From: an uncultured Bacilli bacterium
Lineage (GTDB): Bacteria > Bacillota_I > Bacilli_A > RF39 > UBA660
Reading direction: 5' to 3'
DNA length: 64,000 nt
Assembly (NCBI GenBank): GCA_910577505.1
Contig: CAJTLN010000004.1
Span: 1-64,000, forward strand
Shown: in pieces, positions 41,732-50,480 of the stretch
Position numbering within the stretch: position 1 is the first letter of the stretch
Layout of the letters: each line of letters opens with the position of its first letter
Made by a program: the position numbers and the translations under genes
Notes under the pieces: generated by a model
Told to the model about the DNA's origin: nothing
Seen by the model: only the letters and a program-made list of their open reading frames with translations
The model's database searches: none

Positions 41732-44500
41732 TCCAAAAAAATCATCAAAAAATTCATCATCTGATATAGCATTATTACTATTTATAACAATTTTATCAGG
41801 ATCTATATTAACATTTGTTTTTTCTTCTTGCATTGCTGGTTTCACAGGCTCGCCTGCGAAAGAAACATTATTATTTATTGGACGATTCACAGGTTGATTA
41901 TAAACATTATAATCATTTAATTTTTCTGTAACATTATTTAATTTATCTTTTGATATTTCAACACTATCTACGGTTTGTTGTGTATTCATATCAGCTTTTA
42001 AACTATCCATAATGTTTGGAACAGAATTATAAATATTATAATCATTATTATCATTAGTTTTTACAACACTACCACTATTATAACTAGGTTGTATTACAGA
42101 AGCTTTTTCAACTTTTGGTAATGCATCAAATCCAAAGTCTTCTTCATCATAAGGACTACTTGTTGCAACTGCAATATTCGACTTTTCATTGCCGATAGAA
42201 ATTGCTGTATCCATTCTAACAGGATTATCTTGTCTATTATTAGAACCATATATATTAAAACTATCTAATTTATTAGCTCCACCTAAAGTATCTTCTAATT
42301 TACGAGGATACATACTATTATCCATAGATAATTGTTCTTTAGGTTGAACTCTTTCAACTACAGGTTCTACATCTCTAATATTATTCTTAGGCATAGCCCC
42401 TGTATTATAATCCTCAGATTTATCTCCAAGTAAATTAGGTATATCATTATTAATTGGTGAATTAAATTTTGGCATATCATTGCTTAACATATTATTACTT
42501 TTTTGTTGCTCTGCTTCTTTAATCTTAGCTTGTTCTTGTTTTTGACGAGCTTCTTCTGCATCTAATTCAGCTATCTTTCTATCGATATCTTTCATCATAG
42601 CATCTAAATCAATTCCGCCACCTAAACCACCAAATAAACCACCATCATTTTTAGGAGCTCCAAAAGGATTAGTATTAGACATTCCAAATGAATCTCCACT
42701 TGAGTTAGGCATTCCAAAAGGATTTTCTCCTGGCGCTTTAAATGGATTATTTCCACTTAATCCAGGACCTTTTTCATTAAGTGAATTTTTTATCTTTTCA
42801 CTTTTCTTTTTCTTAGTAAATTCCTTAACGTCAAATAATTTGATTTCTCTTTTTTTACGTACAGGATATTCAGCTTCAAATTTAGGATGTCCCCAATCCA
42901 TTTTAAAGTTTGGAGTATACTTTGTCTTAAATGGAGATAAACGCCATCTAATTATTATAGCTTCAAACAATTTTAATTTTTGTAAATCAGTAACAGTAAC
43001 TAATGGAGTAGAAGCCGTTTTATCTTTATCTCCAGACTTAACTTCACCACACATTTTACTTATTTCTTCAAGTGCTGCTAGTTCTGTACTAATTAAGTAT
43101 ACTAAATTACCACAGTTACCTTTAATAGTTTCAGCATCTTCATTACCATAAACACTCTTTAATTGAGCAAAGTTTTGAATAATAAATGTAAATCTAATAT
43201 CACGAGAACGTGCTGCTGTAACCATTGTAGTAACATCTTTCAATGGAGGCATATTAGCAAATTCATCTAAGATAAAGTTTGTTCTATATGGTAACTTACC
43301 ACCATTATTTTGTGCAACATCAATCAATGTTTCATAACATTGCTTAATAAATATAGTAGCAAGTCCATGGTAAGTAGTCTTTTCATCATGAATTATTATA
43401 AATACTGCTGTCTTTTCTTTACCGATACTTCTCATATCAAAATCACTATAAGCTAGCATTTCTGATAAATTTTCACGGGAAGCAAATAATCTAATTTTTT
43501 GTCTAAATACTGATAAAATACCACCCTTTGTATCAGCCGGAGCATTTATTGTATTAGATGCATATACATAAGCGTTAGATGCTTCACCTTTTAGAGTAAA
43601 ATATTCTTTAATATAAGTACTAGCTGCAAACTTTTCTTCACCAACTGTACTCATAAAGTTAATTGAATTAAGATTTATTTGATCTTGTGTAGCATCCTCA
43701 AATAAACCAAGAGCTAGTCCTGAAAAATAGTCAGCTGAAGATTTTTCCCAGAATGGATCTCCACTCTTATTATTAGGATCATACAAAATATTCATACCAA
43801 CGTCATCTAACAATTCAATAGCTTTATCTAAATTTCCATCTTGATAATATTGATAAGGCAAAGAAAGTGGATTCCATGCATTACCATTTTGTGGTTCACG
43901 GAAATTCAATACTACTACATTATATCCACGTTCCTTCATATAAACACTTGCTGCTTTATAAAGTTCACCCTTAGGGTCAGTAATTATCATACTTTCGCCT
44001 TTTTTTATTAATAATTCTACCATTGGTTCAACAACAGTTTGTGACTTACCTGAACCAGTAGAACCTATAACAAGATTATGATATTCACCATTATCAACCC
44101 ATAAATGCTTACCATCATTAACAAGAGGAATACCAGCATAAGGAGAATCCTTCACAACAGGATCTACAATCTCAACACCCTTGTCACTCTTCATTTCTTT
44201 TTCTTTACACCATCTAGAGTAACCTTTGCTTTCTTTTTCTCCTATTTCAAAACCAATTCCTTTTTTTCTATCGAAAACAAATGAAGACACACTTGAAAAT
44301 ATCAAAACAATAAATATGATAAAAAGAACAATTGTTGCTCCAAAAAACTCAGTAAAACCAGGAATAGGATTCAATCCATAAAAAGAACCTGTTCTACCAA
44401 AATAATTAATATTTGTCGTTGTAATTGCACATAAATAAAGTAAAAATCCTGCAAATATTCCAAACATAATTAAATCTTTACTTGATATACGAAATTTCAA
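41723..44500 (-). CDS. VirD4/TraG-type coupling ATPase
   Basis: 925 aa. Two N-terminal membrane segments (about 10-30 and 50-72). Walker A is IGSTGSGKS (about 145-153), followed by SMIITDPKGELYKAASVYMK. TNFILDEFANMPPLKDVTTM is Walker B with the VirD4 motif DEF, and FTFIIQNFAQLKSVYG is the sensor Gln motif. The C-terminal 400 residues are a disordered Asn/Asp-rich extension with repeated NPFG-type motifs, longer than in usual Firmicutes TcpA/TraG. The start is a TTG at 44500 with a well-placed GGGGTGA. It recruits substrates to the T4SS channel. Last gene of the locus. Confidence 0.92.
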   Translation of the reverse strand: MKFRISSKDLIMFGIFAGFLLYLCAITTTNINYFGRTGSFYGLNPIPGFTEFFGATIVLFIIFIVLIFSSVSSFVFDRKKGIGFEIGEKESKGYSRWCKEKEMKSDKGVEIVDPVVKDSPYAGIPLVNDGKHLWVDNGEYHNLVIGSTGSGKSQTVVEPMVELLIKKGESMIITDPKGELYKAASVYMKERGYNVVVLNFREPQNGNAWNPLSLPYQYYQDGNLDKAIELLDDVGMNILYDPNNKSGDPFWEKSSADYFSGLALGLFEDATQDQINLNSINFMSTVGEEKFAASTYIKEYFTLKGEASNAYVYASNTINAPADTKGGILSVFRQKIRLFASRENLSEMLAYSDFDMRSIGKEKTAVFIIIHDEKTTYHGLATIFIKQCYETLIDVAQNNGGKLPYRTNFILDEFANMPPLKDVTTMVTAARSRDIRFTFIIQNFAQLKSVYGNEDAETIKGNCGNLVYLISTELAALEEISKMCGEVKSGDKDKTASTPLVTVTDLQKLKLFEAIIIRWRLSPFKTKYTPNFKMDWGHPKFEAEYPVRKKREIKLFDVKEFTKKKKSEKIKNSLNEKGPGLSGNNPFKAPGENPFGMPNSSGDSFGMSNTNPFGAPKNDGGLFGGLGGGIDLDAMMKDIDRKIAELDAEEARQKQEQAKIKEAEQQKSNNMLSNDMPKFNSPINNDIPNLLGDKSEDYNTGAMPKNNIRDVEPVVERVQPKEQLSMDNSMYPRKLEDTLGGANKLDSFNIYGSNNRQDNPVRMDTAISIGNEKSNIAVATSSPYDEEDFGFDALPKVEKASVIQPSYNSGSVVKTNDNNDYNIYNSVPNIMDSLKADMNTQQTVDSVEISKDKLNNVTEKLNDYNVYNQPVNRPINNNVSFAGEPVKPAMQEEKTNVNIDPDKIVINSNNAISDDEFFDDFFGDE

Positions 44501-44550
44501 ACGAAATCACCCCAAATCTAAATATATTATACTACATAACATACAAAAAA

Positions 44551-44573
44551 TAAAAGGAGTTTATGTCCTTTTA
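44551..44573 (-). terminator. Possible terminator upstream of VirD4 gene
   Basis: 7-bp stem AAAAGGA / TCCTTTT with a 7-nt loop directly after the lipoprotein stop; it could attenuate transcription into the VirD4 gene. Confidence 0.6.
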
Positions 44574-44576
44574 TCT

Positions 44577-45335
44577 TTATTTATTTTTAGTTATTTTAGA
44601 TATAATTAAAACAATTATTAAAAATAAGAAGAAACTAACAAAAATTACCAAAAAAGGATGCTCATTTACAAATTTTATAAATTTACTTTCTTCCTTAACA
44701 TCGTTATTATTTTCTATAACATTATTTTTTTCATCATCTTTATCTTCTTCAACAGGAGAACTATCTAACAATAAATAAATATTTTTGTTATTATTATTTC
44801 TACTTAATTTCCAAGTATATACATTACCATCGACTGAATCAGCATTAGTCTCTTTTACTTTATAATCTGTTTTTATATTAACATTTACTGTATTTAAATC
44901 TGGATATTGACTAAAAAACAATAGTCCTCCATTATCAGTTGAAAACAATATTGTCTTCTCCTTATTATCAACATAAATATTTGAAGACTTAAATCCTTCT
45001 TTTACAGTACGAGCATTCTTATAATTACTTAAATTAAAATTATATTTATAATTAAATCTATACCCATTTCCTAAATCAACTTCTGACCTTTTATAATAAG
45101 ATATTCCTTTAGTTTCTTCGTCTGGCATTGTATCAATAATAGTATCTTTTGCAAATGCAGGAATATACTTTCTAAAAGCTTTATTAAGTCTTTCTTTTGT
45201 ATAATGTTCATTAGGATAAGCATAAATATAAACATCTTCTTTAACATTAGAACCAGTTAATTCAATATTAACATCTGCACTACAACCGCATAACATAAAC
45301 ACTAAACCTATCAATAATATTATCTTTTTTTTCAT
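44577..45335 (-). CDS. T4SS-locus lipoprotein with C-terminal membrane segment
   Basis: 252 aa. Lipobox LCGC (Cys about 18) after a short signal peptide, an extracytoplasmic beta-rich domain (about 20-185) and a second anchor, a membrane segment at about 225-247 followed by KITKNK. Having both lipid and C-terminal transmembrane anchors is unusual. Nothing in the sequence is a known T4SS component, but the position between the wall hydrolase (1 nt away) and the coupling protein suggests a surface part of the machine, VirB7- or VirB8-like in role only. Confidence 0.65.
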   Translation of the reverse strand: MKKKIILLIGLVFMLCGCSADVNIELTGSNVKEDVYIYAYPNEHYTKERLNKAFRKYIPAFAKDTIIDTMPDEETKGISYYKRSEVDLGNGYRFNYKYNFNLSNYKNARTVKEGFKSSNIYVDNKEKTILFSTDNGGLLFFSQYPDLNTVNVNIKTDYKVKETNADSVDGNVYTWKLSRNNNNKNIYLLLDSSPVEEDKDDEKNNVIENNNDVKEESKFIKFVNEHPFLVIFVSFFLFLIIVLIISKITKNK

Positions 45336-45336
45336 T

Positions 45337-47724
45337 TTATTGACTCCTTACCTTTGTTTCATAGAATCCTGTCATATCTACACCCCAATAACCTGAGCTA
45401 TTAAAAGGTCTTCTTGTAAATAATACACCTGATGAATTACCACTTGCCTCTGCACATATGTAATTACCAGTTGATTCTTCTATACCTATAACTAGTACTA
45501 TATGTCCTGTTGATTCTAATAAATCTCCTGGTTCAAGTACTGGACTATTTGATAATGAAACTTTTCTTACTCCAGGAAGATTTACAAAGTCTCCAGCCAA
45601 TCTTTGTGACATATCAAAGCCACCATTTTTTATTGCCCAAGGAACAAATCCTGAACAATCAAAGCCACAATAATCATAAGATTGATTATTTGCATAAGTA
45701 TGACATTGTGTACTTCCCCAATATCCTAGGGCTCCTATAACAACACCATCATAGTGTCCACCACCCCAATAATAAGGGATTTTAACATCATAATTATTTC
45801 CTAATTCGGCAATCAAAGTTACAGCCGCAGCAACTACTCCTGCTCTTGTACCATATCCTGCTTTATCAACATTTTCAGCAATTAAAGAACTAAATTCTTC
45901 TAAACTTGTACCTTTGCTACTTAAGAAAGAATCCAAAGGCTGATGCAATATTTCATCTCCATCTGAAGATAACACATAATCACCATAATCTATATTTCCA
46001 TATGATGTACATTCCCCAGAACTAAATCCATCACTATCTGTATATACAGTAGCTAATATTTGTTCATAAGTTTTTCCTTGATTTGCTAATTCTATAAATT
46101 GATTAGAAGTAGAAGCCACATAATTAGTTGAAACAACTCTTTTAGTAGAATCAACTAATACTTTACCTTTTACTTCATTTGCTAAAGCCAATACGTGTTC
46201 TTTTCTACTTTCATTTAAAGTTGTTTTCCATAATGTTCCACTAGTAATTTCTGGAGAATAAATAGAAATTGATCCTCTTTCTTGTCTATAAATATCTTTT
46301 TCATAATCCCAATATACTTGATCAGCTTCACAAGCTCTCATCCTTATTTTTCCAGTAGATACATTATATCCATAAAAACATCCATCTGGATTTCCAGGAC
46401 ACATACCACTATTTCTTGTTAATGCAAAACCACGTGCAGCAATTATCTGTGACTTAATTGCTTCATCTGGAGATTCAGCTCCAATTTCAGCTAGCGCAAC
46501 TCCTAATACATACTTTTCAAAATCAACTGTTTCTAAAACCGTATAATTACTTGCTGTACCATCGCAATTTATTAATTCAACCTGTAAACCCTCAAGTTTA
46601 ACTTCTCCTGAGGTACTAACTCCAGATAAATTATATGTACAATGAGCTCCCTTTTTTCCACCTGCATTCTCAAGATTATCACATATTAATATTATTAATA
46701 TTAATGCAACTATTCCAATTACAATAGCTGCAAAAGGATGCTTAATTATAAATTCAATAGCTTTTTTTGCAAACCTTGAAAAAGAGCCATCTCTGTTTTC
46801 ATTTCCAGCATTTTTACTTTTAGGAGTTATTTTATCTTTTCCCTTACCAAGATTGCTTAAACCATTTCTTATTCTAGAACCTAAAGATCCCAATCCTGAA
46901 CCTTGCTTACCACCTAAAGCTCCCAAGCCCTGACTTCTATTAGAAGTTTTTTGAGTATTATTTTTCTTCTGATCAGATTTTTCTTCATTTCTACCCTGAC
47001 GCATTTGATTATTATGTTCAAGATTTCTTCGTGCTCTTGATGTACTATCTTGTTGATTGGCAGCTGGCTTATTCTTTAAAGCACCATAACCGTTATCAGA
47101 TGGTGCAGAAGAATCTTCTTTAGTCTTATCTTGAGGATCTACTTTACCATCATCTTTTTTATCTTTACTCAAACCACTACCATCATTTTGATCTAAACCA
47201 TCTTTTTTATCCAAACCTCTATGTTGTACATCTGGTACTTGATTTGAAACAGGATTATCTACAGGATTTTTCCTTTCTGGTACTTCTTCAGAAGGAACAG
47301 CTCCACCTCTATTTTGTTCTGCTGGAGTATCTCCATAACCAGGCGCTCCCATTCCTTTTCCATAATCTTTTCCTAAATCTGGCGCACTTTCATTTTTATT
47401 AACTGGCGGAACAGAAGGAGCACCAGCTCCTGGCTGTTTATTCTGAGCACCACTATTTTGAGAAGGAAGAGATGATGGAGCATCACTAACTGGTTTAGGC
47501 ATCTCAATTTCATCATTTTGAGGCAACTTAAAATTAGGATTGTATCCACTTCCACTACCAATTGATGAAGGTATATCATCAATTTTTGAAGCATCAAAAT
47601 TAGGCATCTTATCTTTAATTCTTGATAAATCTAAATCTTGACTAACTGGTTCTTCAACTGGTTCCCTAGCAGTTTCTGTTTCTAACTTTATTTTTATTTC
47701 ATTTTCTTTATCATTTTGTGACAT
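45337..47724 (-). CDS. SpoIID plus NlpC/P60 wall hydrolase of the T4SS
   Basis: 795 aa. Residues 1-320 are a disordered, charged cytoplasmic region (Asn/Gly/Pro/Lys-rich). A membrane segment lies at about 332-350. Then comes a SpoIID/LytB domain (about 385-560): YVLGVALAEIGAESPDEAIK, SQIIAARGFAL (SpoIID-type E-x-P...A-x-K-A-Q-x-x-A-A-R-T-Y), a lytic-transglycosylase fold. The C-terminal 150 residues are NlpC/P60: DYCGFDCSGFVPWAIKNGG (catalytic Cys) and LESTGHIVLVIGIEESTGN (catalytic His). Gram-positive T4SS hydrolases usually join an SLT (VirB1-like) to NlpC/P60; here SpoIID replaces SLT. It would open the wall for the channel. Confidence 0.85.
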   Translation of the reverse strand: MSQNDKENEIKIKLETETAREPVEEPVSQDLDLSRIKDKMPNFDASKIDDIPSSIGSGSGYNPNFKLPQNDEIEMPKPVSDAPSSLPSQNSGAQNKQPGAGAPSVPPVNKNESAPDLGKDYGKGMGAPGYGDTPAEQNRGGAVPSEEVPERKNPVDNPVSNQVPDVQHRGLDKKDGLDQNDGSGLSKDKKDDGKVDPQDKTKEDSSAPSDNGYGALKNKPAANQQDSTSRARRNLEHNNQMRQGRNEEKSDQKKNNTQKTSNRSQGLGALGGKQGSGLGSLGSRIRNGLSNLGKGKDKITPKSKNAGNENRDGSFSRFAKKAIEFIIKHPFAAIVIGIVALILIILICDNLENAGGKKGAHCTYNLSGVSTSGEVKLEGLQVELINCDGTASNYTVLETVDFEKYVLGVALAEIGAESPDEAIKSQIIAARGFALTRNSGMCPGNPDGCFYGYNVSTGKIRMRACEADQVYWDYEKDIYRQERGSISIYSPEITSGTLWKTTLNESRKEHVLALANEVKGKVLVDSTKRVVSTNYVASTSNQFIELANQGKTYEQILATVYTDSDGFSSGECTSYGNIDYGDYVLSSDGDEILHQPLDSFLSSKGTSLEEFSSLIAENVDKAGYGTRAGVVAAAVTLIAELGNNYDVKIPYYWGGGHYDGVVIGALGYWGSTQCHTYANNQSYDYCGFDCSGFVPWAIKNGGFDMSQRLAGDFVNLPGVRKVSLSNSPVLEPGDLLESTGHIVLVIGIEESTGNYICAEASGNSSGVLFTRRPFNSSGYWGVDMTGFYETKVRSQ

Positions 47725-47775
47725 AATACCACCGCCTACATCAATAAAAGTATATCATAATCTTCCAAAAGAAAA

Positions 47776-47792
47776 AAGCTGTTAAACAGCTT
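47776..47792 (-). terminator. Hairpin after VirB4 gene
   Basis: Perfect palindrome AAGCTGTTAAACAGCTT followed on the minus strand by T-rich sequence; may be a partial terminator inside the locus. Confidence 0.65.
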
Positions 47793-47793
47793 C

Positions 47794-49578
47794 TTATAAT
47801 CCTCCACCTACACCAAAAGAATCTAATTCTTCTTGTGTACATAGAATATGTACTCTCATACGTCTACTACCACAAACAAACAAAGCTTCTCCTTGATTAT
47901 AGTATTTAATACTATCTATTTCACTTTCATTTAAATCAATTAACATAGCTAAATCTTCAACTGCTTGCTTCTTTAATCCCATTACAAGATAATATGAAGC
48001 ATTATCAAAAATTGCTTTACCATGCATTATCAAATTAGGAGCAGCAAAATCTGTTGGTTGTTGTGTAATTATAATAGTACCAGTATTATATTTACGTGCA
48101 CGTCTTTGCATTTGAGCTAAGAATTCAGCACCCAATTCATTTCTAGTAGATAATAATACGTGAGCTTCATCAACACATAATACTGTAGTTTGGTTCTTAT
48201 CTAAACTTAATCCCCAAGCATACTTTAATATGTTAAAGAATAAAGCATTCCTAATATTTTCATCACTATTCATCAATTCTTTTATATTAAAGACTATTAT
48301 ATTGCTTTCAATATTTAAAGTTGTATGTCCACAGAAATAATATCTTAGTTCTCTCGTTAATGGTCTTACCTTTAACTCAAGTCTTTCCATAACATCTCTT
48401 TCTCTAGTCTTTTCTGGCATTGAAAGTAAACGTCCCTTTATAGTAGCATATACATCATCAAATGTTGGAAAATCATCAGATGTTAATGTACTAAAATCAG
48501 TATCAAAATCTATTTTATAACGTTTATATGTATCTTGTACAACTTCACTAAACATCGCTAAAACATCTTCCTCAATACTAGGAGTTAAATATTTCATAAA
48601 TGCTTTTAATGATTGTAAAGCTCTTGTTAAAACAGTATATCCTAAACCTTGCTCTAATTCTTCTTGATCAGCATCAGGAACAACTTCAAGTGGATTAATC
48701 ATTCCAAATTCTCCACCTTTACCTAAATCTAAGTAACTACCATTTACATTACGGCACATATCTTCTAGTTCACCTTCAGGATCAACACATATAACTTTAT
48801 ATCCATTTCTAATGTGACTTCTAATTAATAATTTAGCAGCAGTAGATTTACCACTACCAGAAGTACCTAAAATAATCATATTAGCATTATTTCTATTATG
48901 TTCTTTCTTTATTTTAAATAAAAACTGATTAAATAAAATTACTCCACCTGAGAAGTCTACTCCAAATAATGTAGAATCTCCAGGATCTTTTATACTATCA
49001 AATACAAAAGGATACATAGCTGAAATTGTAATTGAAGGTATTGGTGTACCAATTCTATTTTCAATATCTTGTTTAGGAAATATTGGAATAATAGATTTTA
49101 ATACTTTTTCTTGTTCAAACATTAATGGTATAGCTCTCATACCTAGAGCATCTATATAACTGCGAACTTGCATTTTTTTCATTTCAAGTTCTTCTGGATT
49201 ATTTGCAGTAATCATTATATGTAATTGAAAATCGAATATTCTAGCTTGTGTTGATGCAAGCATTGTAATAAAGTTTTCTAATGATTCATAATCTTGTCTT
49301 ATTCTTTCTTGAATTGTTTGATCATGCTCAGATTGATATCTCATTTTCAAGTCAGCTATTTCTTTATTTAACATACTTTGTAATGTAGAAAATTCAATAG
49401 GAATATGTTTAGCAACTATTTTTACTCCAGATATATTTGTTAAATTAGCCAAAAAACCTGGATTGATAAATTTAGGATAACTTATAACAGTTAAGATAGT
49501 TGCATTCTTACCACTGATAACAAATTCCATAGGTTTAAATTGTAAGCCCTTAGGAGCGATTTCACTTTTAAAATTCAT
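47794..49578 (-). CDS. VirB4-type ATPase, main part
   Basis: 594 aa. Carries the second half of the VirB4 N-domain (1-190) and the full ATPase: Walker A ILGTSGSGKSTAAKLLIRS (about 236-244), VICVDPEGELEDM, TVLCVDEAHVLLST (Walker B, about 455) and GTIIITQQPTDF (sensor). It powers assembly of the T4SS. The first about 190 residues of a normal VirB4 are encoded separately by the gene immediately upstream, joined by an ATGA stop/start overlap. Confidence 0.92.
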   Translation of the reverse strand: MNFKSEIAPKGLQFKPMEFVISGKNATILTVISYPKFINPGFLANLTNISGVKIVAKHIPIEFSTLQSMLNKEIADLKMRYQSEHDQTIQERIRQDYESLENFITMLASTQARIFDFQLHIMITANNPEELEMKKMQVRSYIDALGMRAIPLMFEQEKVLKSIIPIFPKQDIENRIGTPIPSITISAMYPFVFDSIKDPGDSTLFGVDFSGGVILFNQFLFKIKKEHNRNNANMIILGTSGSGKSTAAKLLIRSHIRNGYKVICVDPEGELEDMCRNVNGSYLDLGKGGEFGMINPLEVVPDADQEELEQGLGYTVLTRALQSLKAFMKYLTPSIEEDVLAMFSEVVQDTYKRYKIDFDTDFSTLTSDDFPTFDDVYATIKGRLLSMPEKTRERDVMERLELKVRPLTRELRYYFCGHTTLNIESNIIVFNIKELMNSDENIRNALFFNILKYAWGLSLDKNQTTVLCVDEAHVLLSTRNELGAEFLAQMQRRARKYNTGTIIITQQPTDFAAPNLIMHGKAIFDNASYYLVMGLKKQAVEDLAMLIDLNESEIDSIKYYNQGEALFVCGSRRMRVHILCTQEELDSFGVGGGL

Positions 49579-50159
49579 GCTACTCTCACCGTCCCAAATG
49601 TTGTAGTCATACCTCCATTTAAGAAATTATCTAAAATCATTCTTAAATCCGAATTTGATACTTGAGTAGAATTTATTGAAGCATTAGCAAGTCCAGCAAT
49701 TAAATTATGAATTCTCTTTTGAACTATTTCTAACTTTTTCTCTTTAAATAATATAAAGTACTCTGTATCAACTACATTATATTCTGCACCCATAAATGCA
49801 TTTGCTTTATTAATATCTTGAATAATCAATTTTCTAATAGCCCCATCAGTACATCTTTGATATAAAAGTTGTAATTGTGATAAATAAAGATTTATATCAA
49901 CAGGTCTATCTGCAACTACCAACCAAAACTCATAATCAATCATATTATAAAAGTTTTGTAGATTAAATAAGATATTTTCTCTCTCGCCATTATCTAAAAT
50001 GAAAATATTTTTTGGTGAAACTTTAATTCCACTAACATATTGCCCATTATCAAGTTGAATCATACCATTCATTATATTTTTTATAGGCACCCAATCTTCT
50101 GTATACCTACTTTGAGTTTCTACTGAAACATTAGGTGAATTACTTACTACGTTCGCCAT
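49575..50159 (-). CDS. VirB4 N-terminal domain as a separate gene
   Basis: 194 aa from the ATG at 50159; an open frame continuing to 50225 lies inside the upstream gene. TEDWVPIKNIMNGMIQLDNG, QYVSGIKVSPKNIFILDNGE is the opening of Firmicutes VirB4/TraE proteins (DWxPVKxIxNGxIxxxxGxYVxIxxVxPxNF). In homologues this is fused to the ATPase. Here the stop overlaps the next start (ATGA), so the two halves can be made together and assemble. It overlaps the PrgI-like gene by 20 nt. Confidence 0.82.
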   Translation of the reverse strand: MANVVSNSPNVSVETQSRYTEDWVPIKNIMNGMIQLDNGQYVSGIKVSPKNIFILDNGERENILFNLQNFYNMIDYEFWLVVADRPVDINLYLSQLQLLYQRCTDGAIRKLIIQDINKANAFMGAEYNVVDTEYFILFKEKKLEIVQKRIHNLIAGLANASINSTQVSNSDLRMILDNFLNGGMTTTFGTVRVA

Positions 50160-50457
50160 TTCTAGCACACCAACCTCTCCAATAATACTTTTTTCTTCCT
50201 GAATAAAATCTATAAATATTTCCAATCAATGTTCTTACATTATGATAATTTGGCACAGGTGCAACCATAAAGGCAGCTATTATTGCAGGGGAAGCCAAAC
50301 CAAGCATAATTGTTATATTATTTGATTTAATAAACATAAGTAACATAACAGAAATACCTACTCCAGTCAGAAAAATAGCTAAATCTGCTGGAGTAAAGAA
50401 ACCCAAAATAAGTTGGGATTTCTTTGAGTTCGCAGGAATCAAATAGTTATTATCCAT
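50140..50457 (-). CDS. PrgI/VirB3-like membrane protein
   Basis: 105 aa. LIPANSKKSQLILGFFTPAD and two adjacent membrane segments (about 20-40 and 45-66), then PVPNYHNVRTLIGNIYRFYS and a basic tail. The size, the paired helices and the position directly before VirB4 match PrgI/VirB3-type proteins of Gram-positive T4SS. Confidence 0.75.
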   Translation of the reverse strand: MDNNYLIPANSKKSQLILGFFTPADLAIFLTGVGISVMLLMFIKSNNITIMLGLASPAIIAAFMVAPVPNYHNVRTLIGNIYRFYSGRKKYYWRGWCARNGERSK

Positions 50458-50480
50458 ATATCACACATTCTTTCATTATA

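Noticed and set aside
47373..47597. Leu-rich 74-aa frame overlapping the wall hydrolase gene
   Set aside because: Alternate-frame shadow of the low-complexity N-terminus of the hydrolase; no ribosome site.
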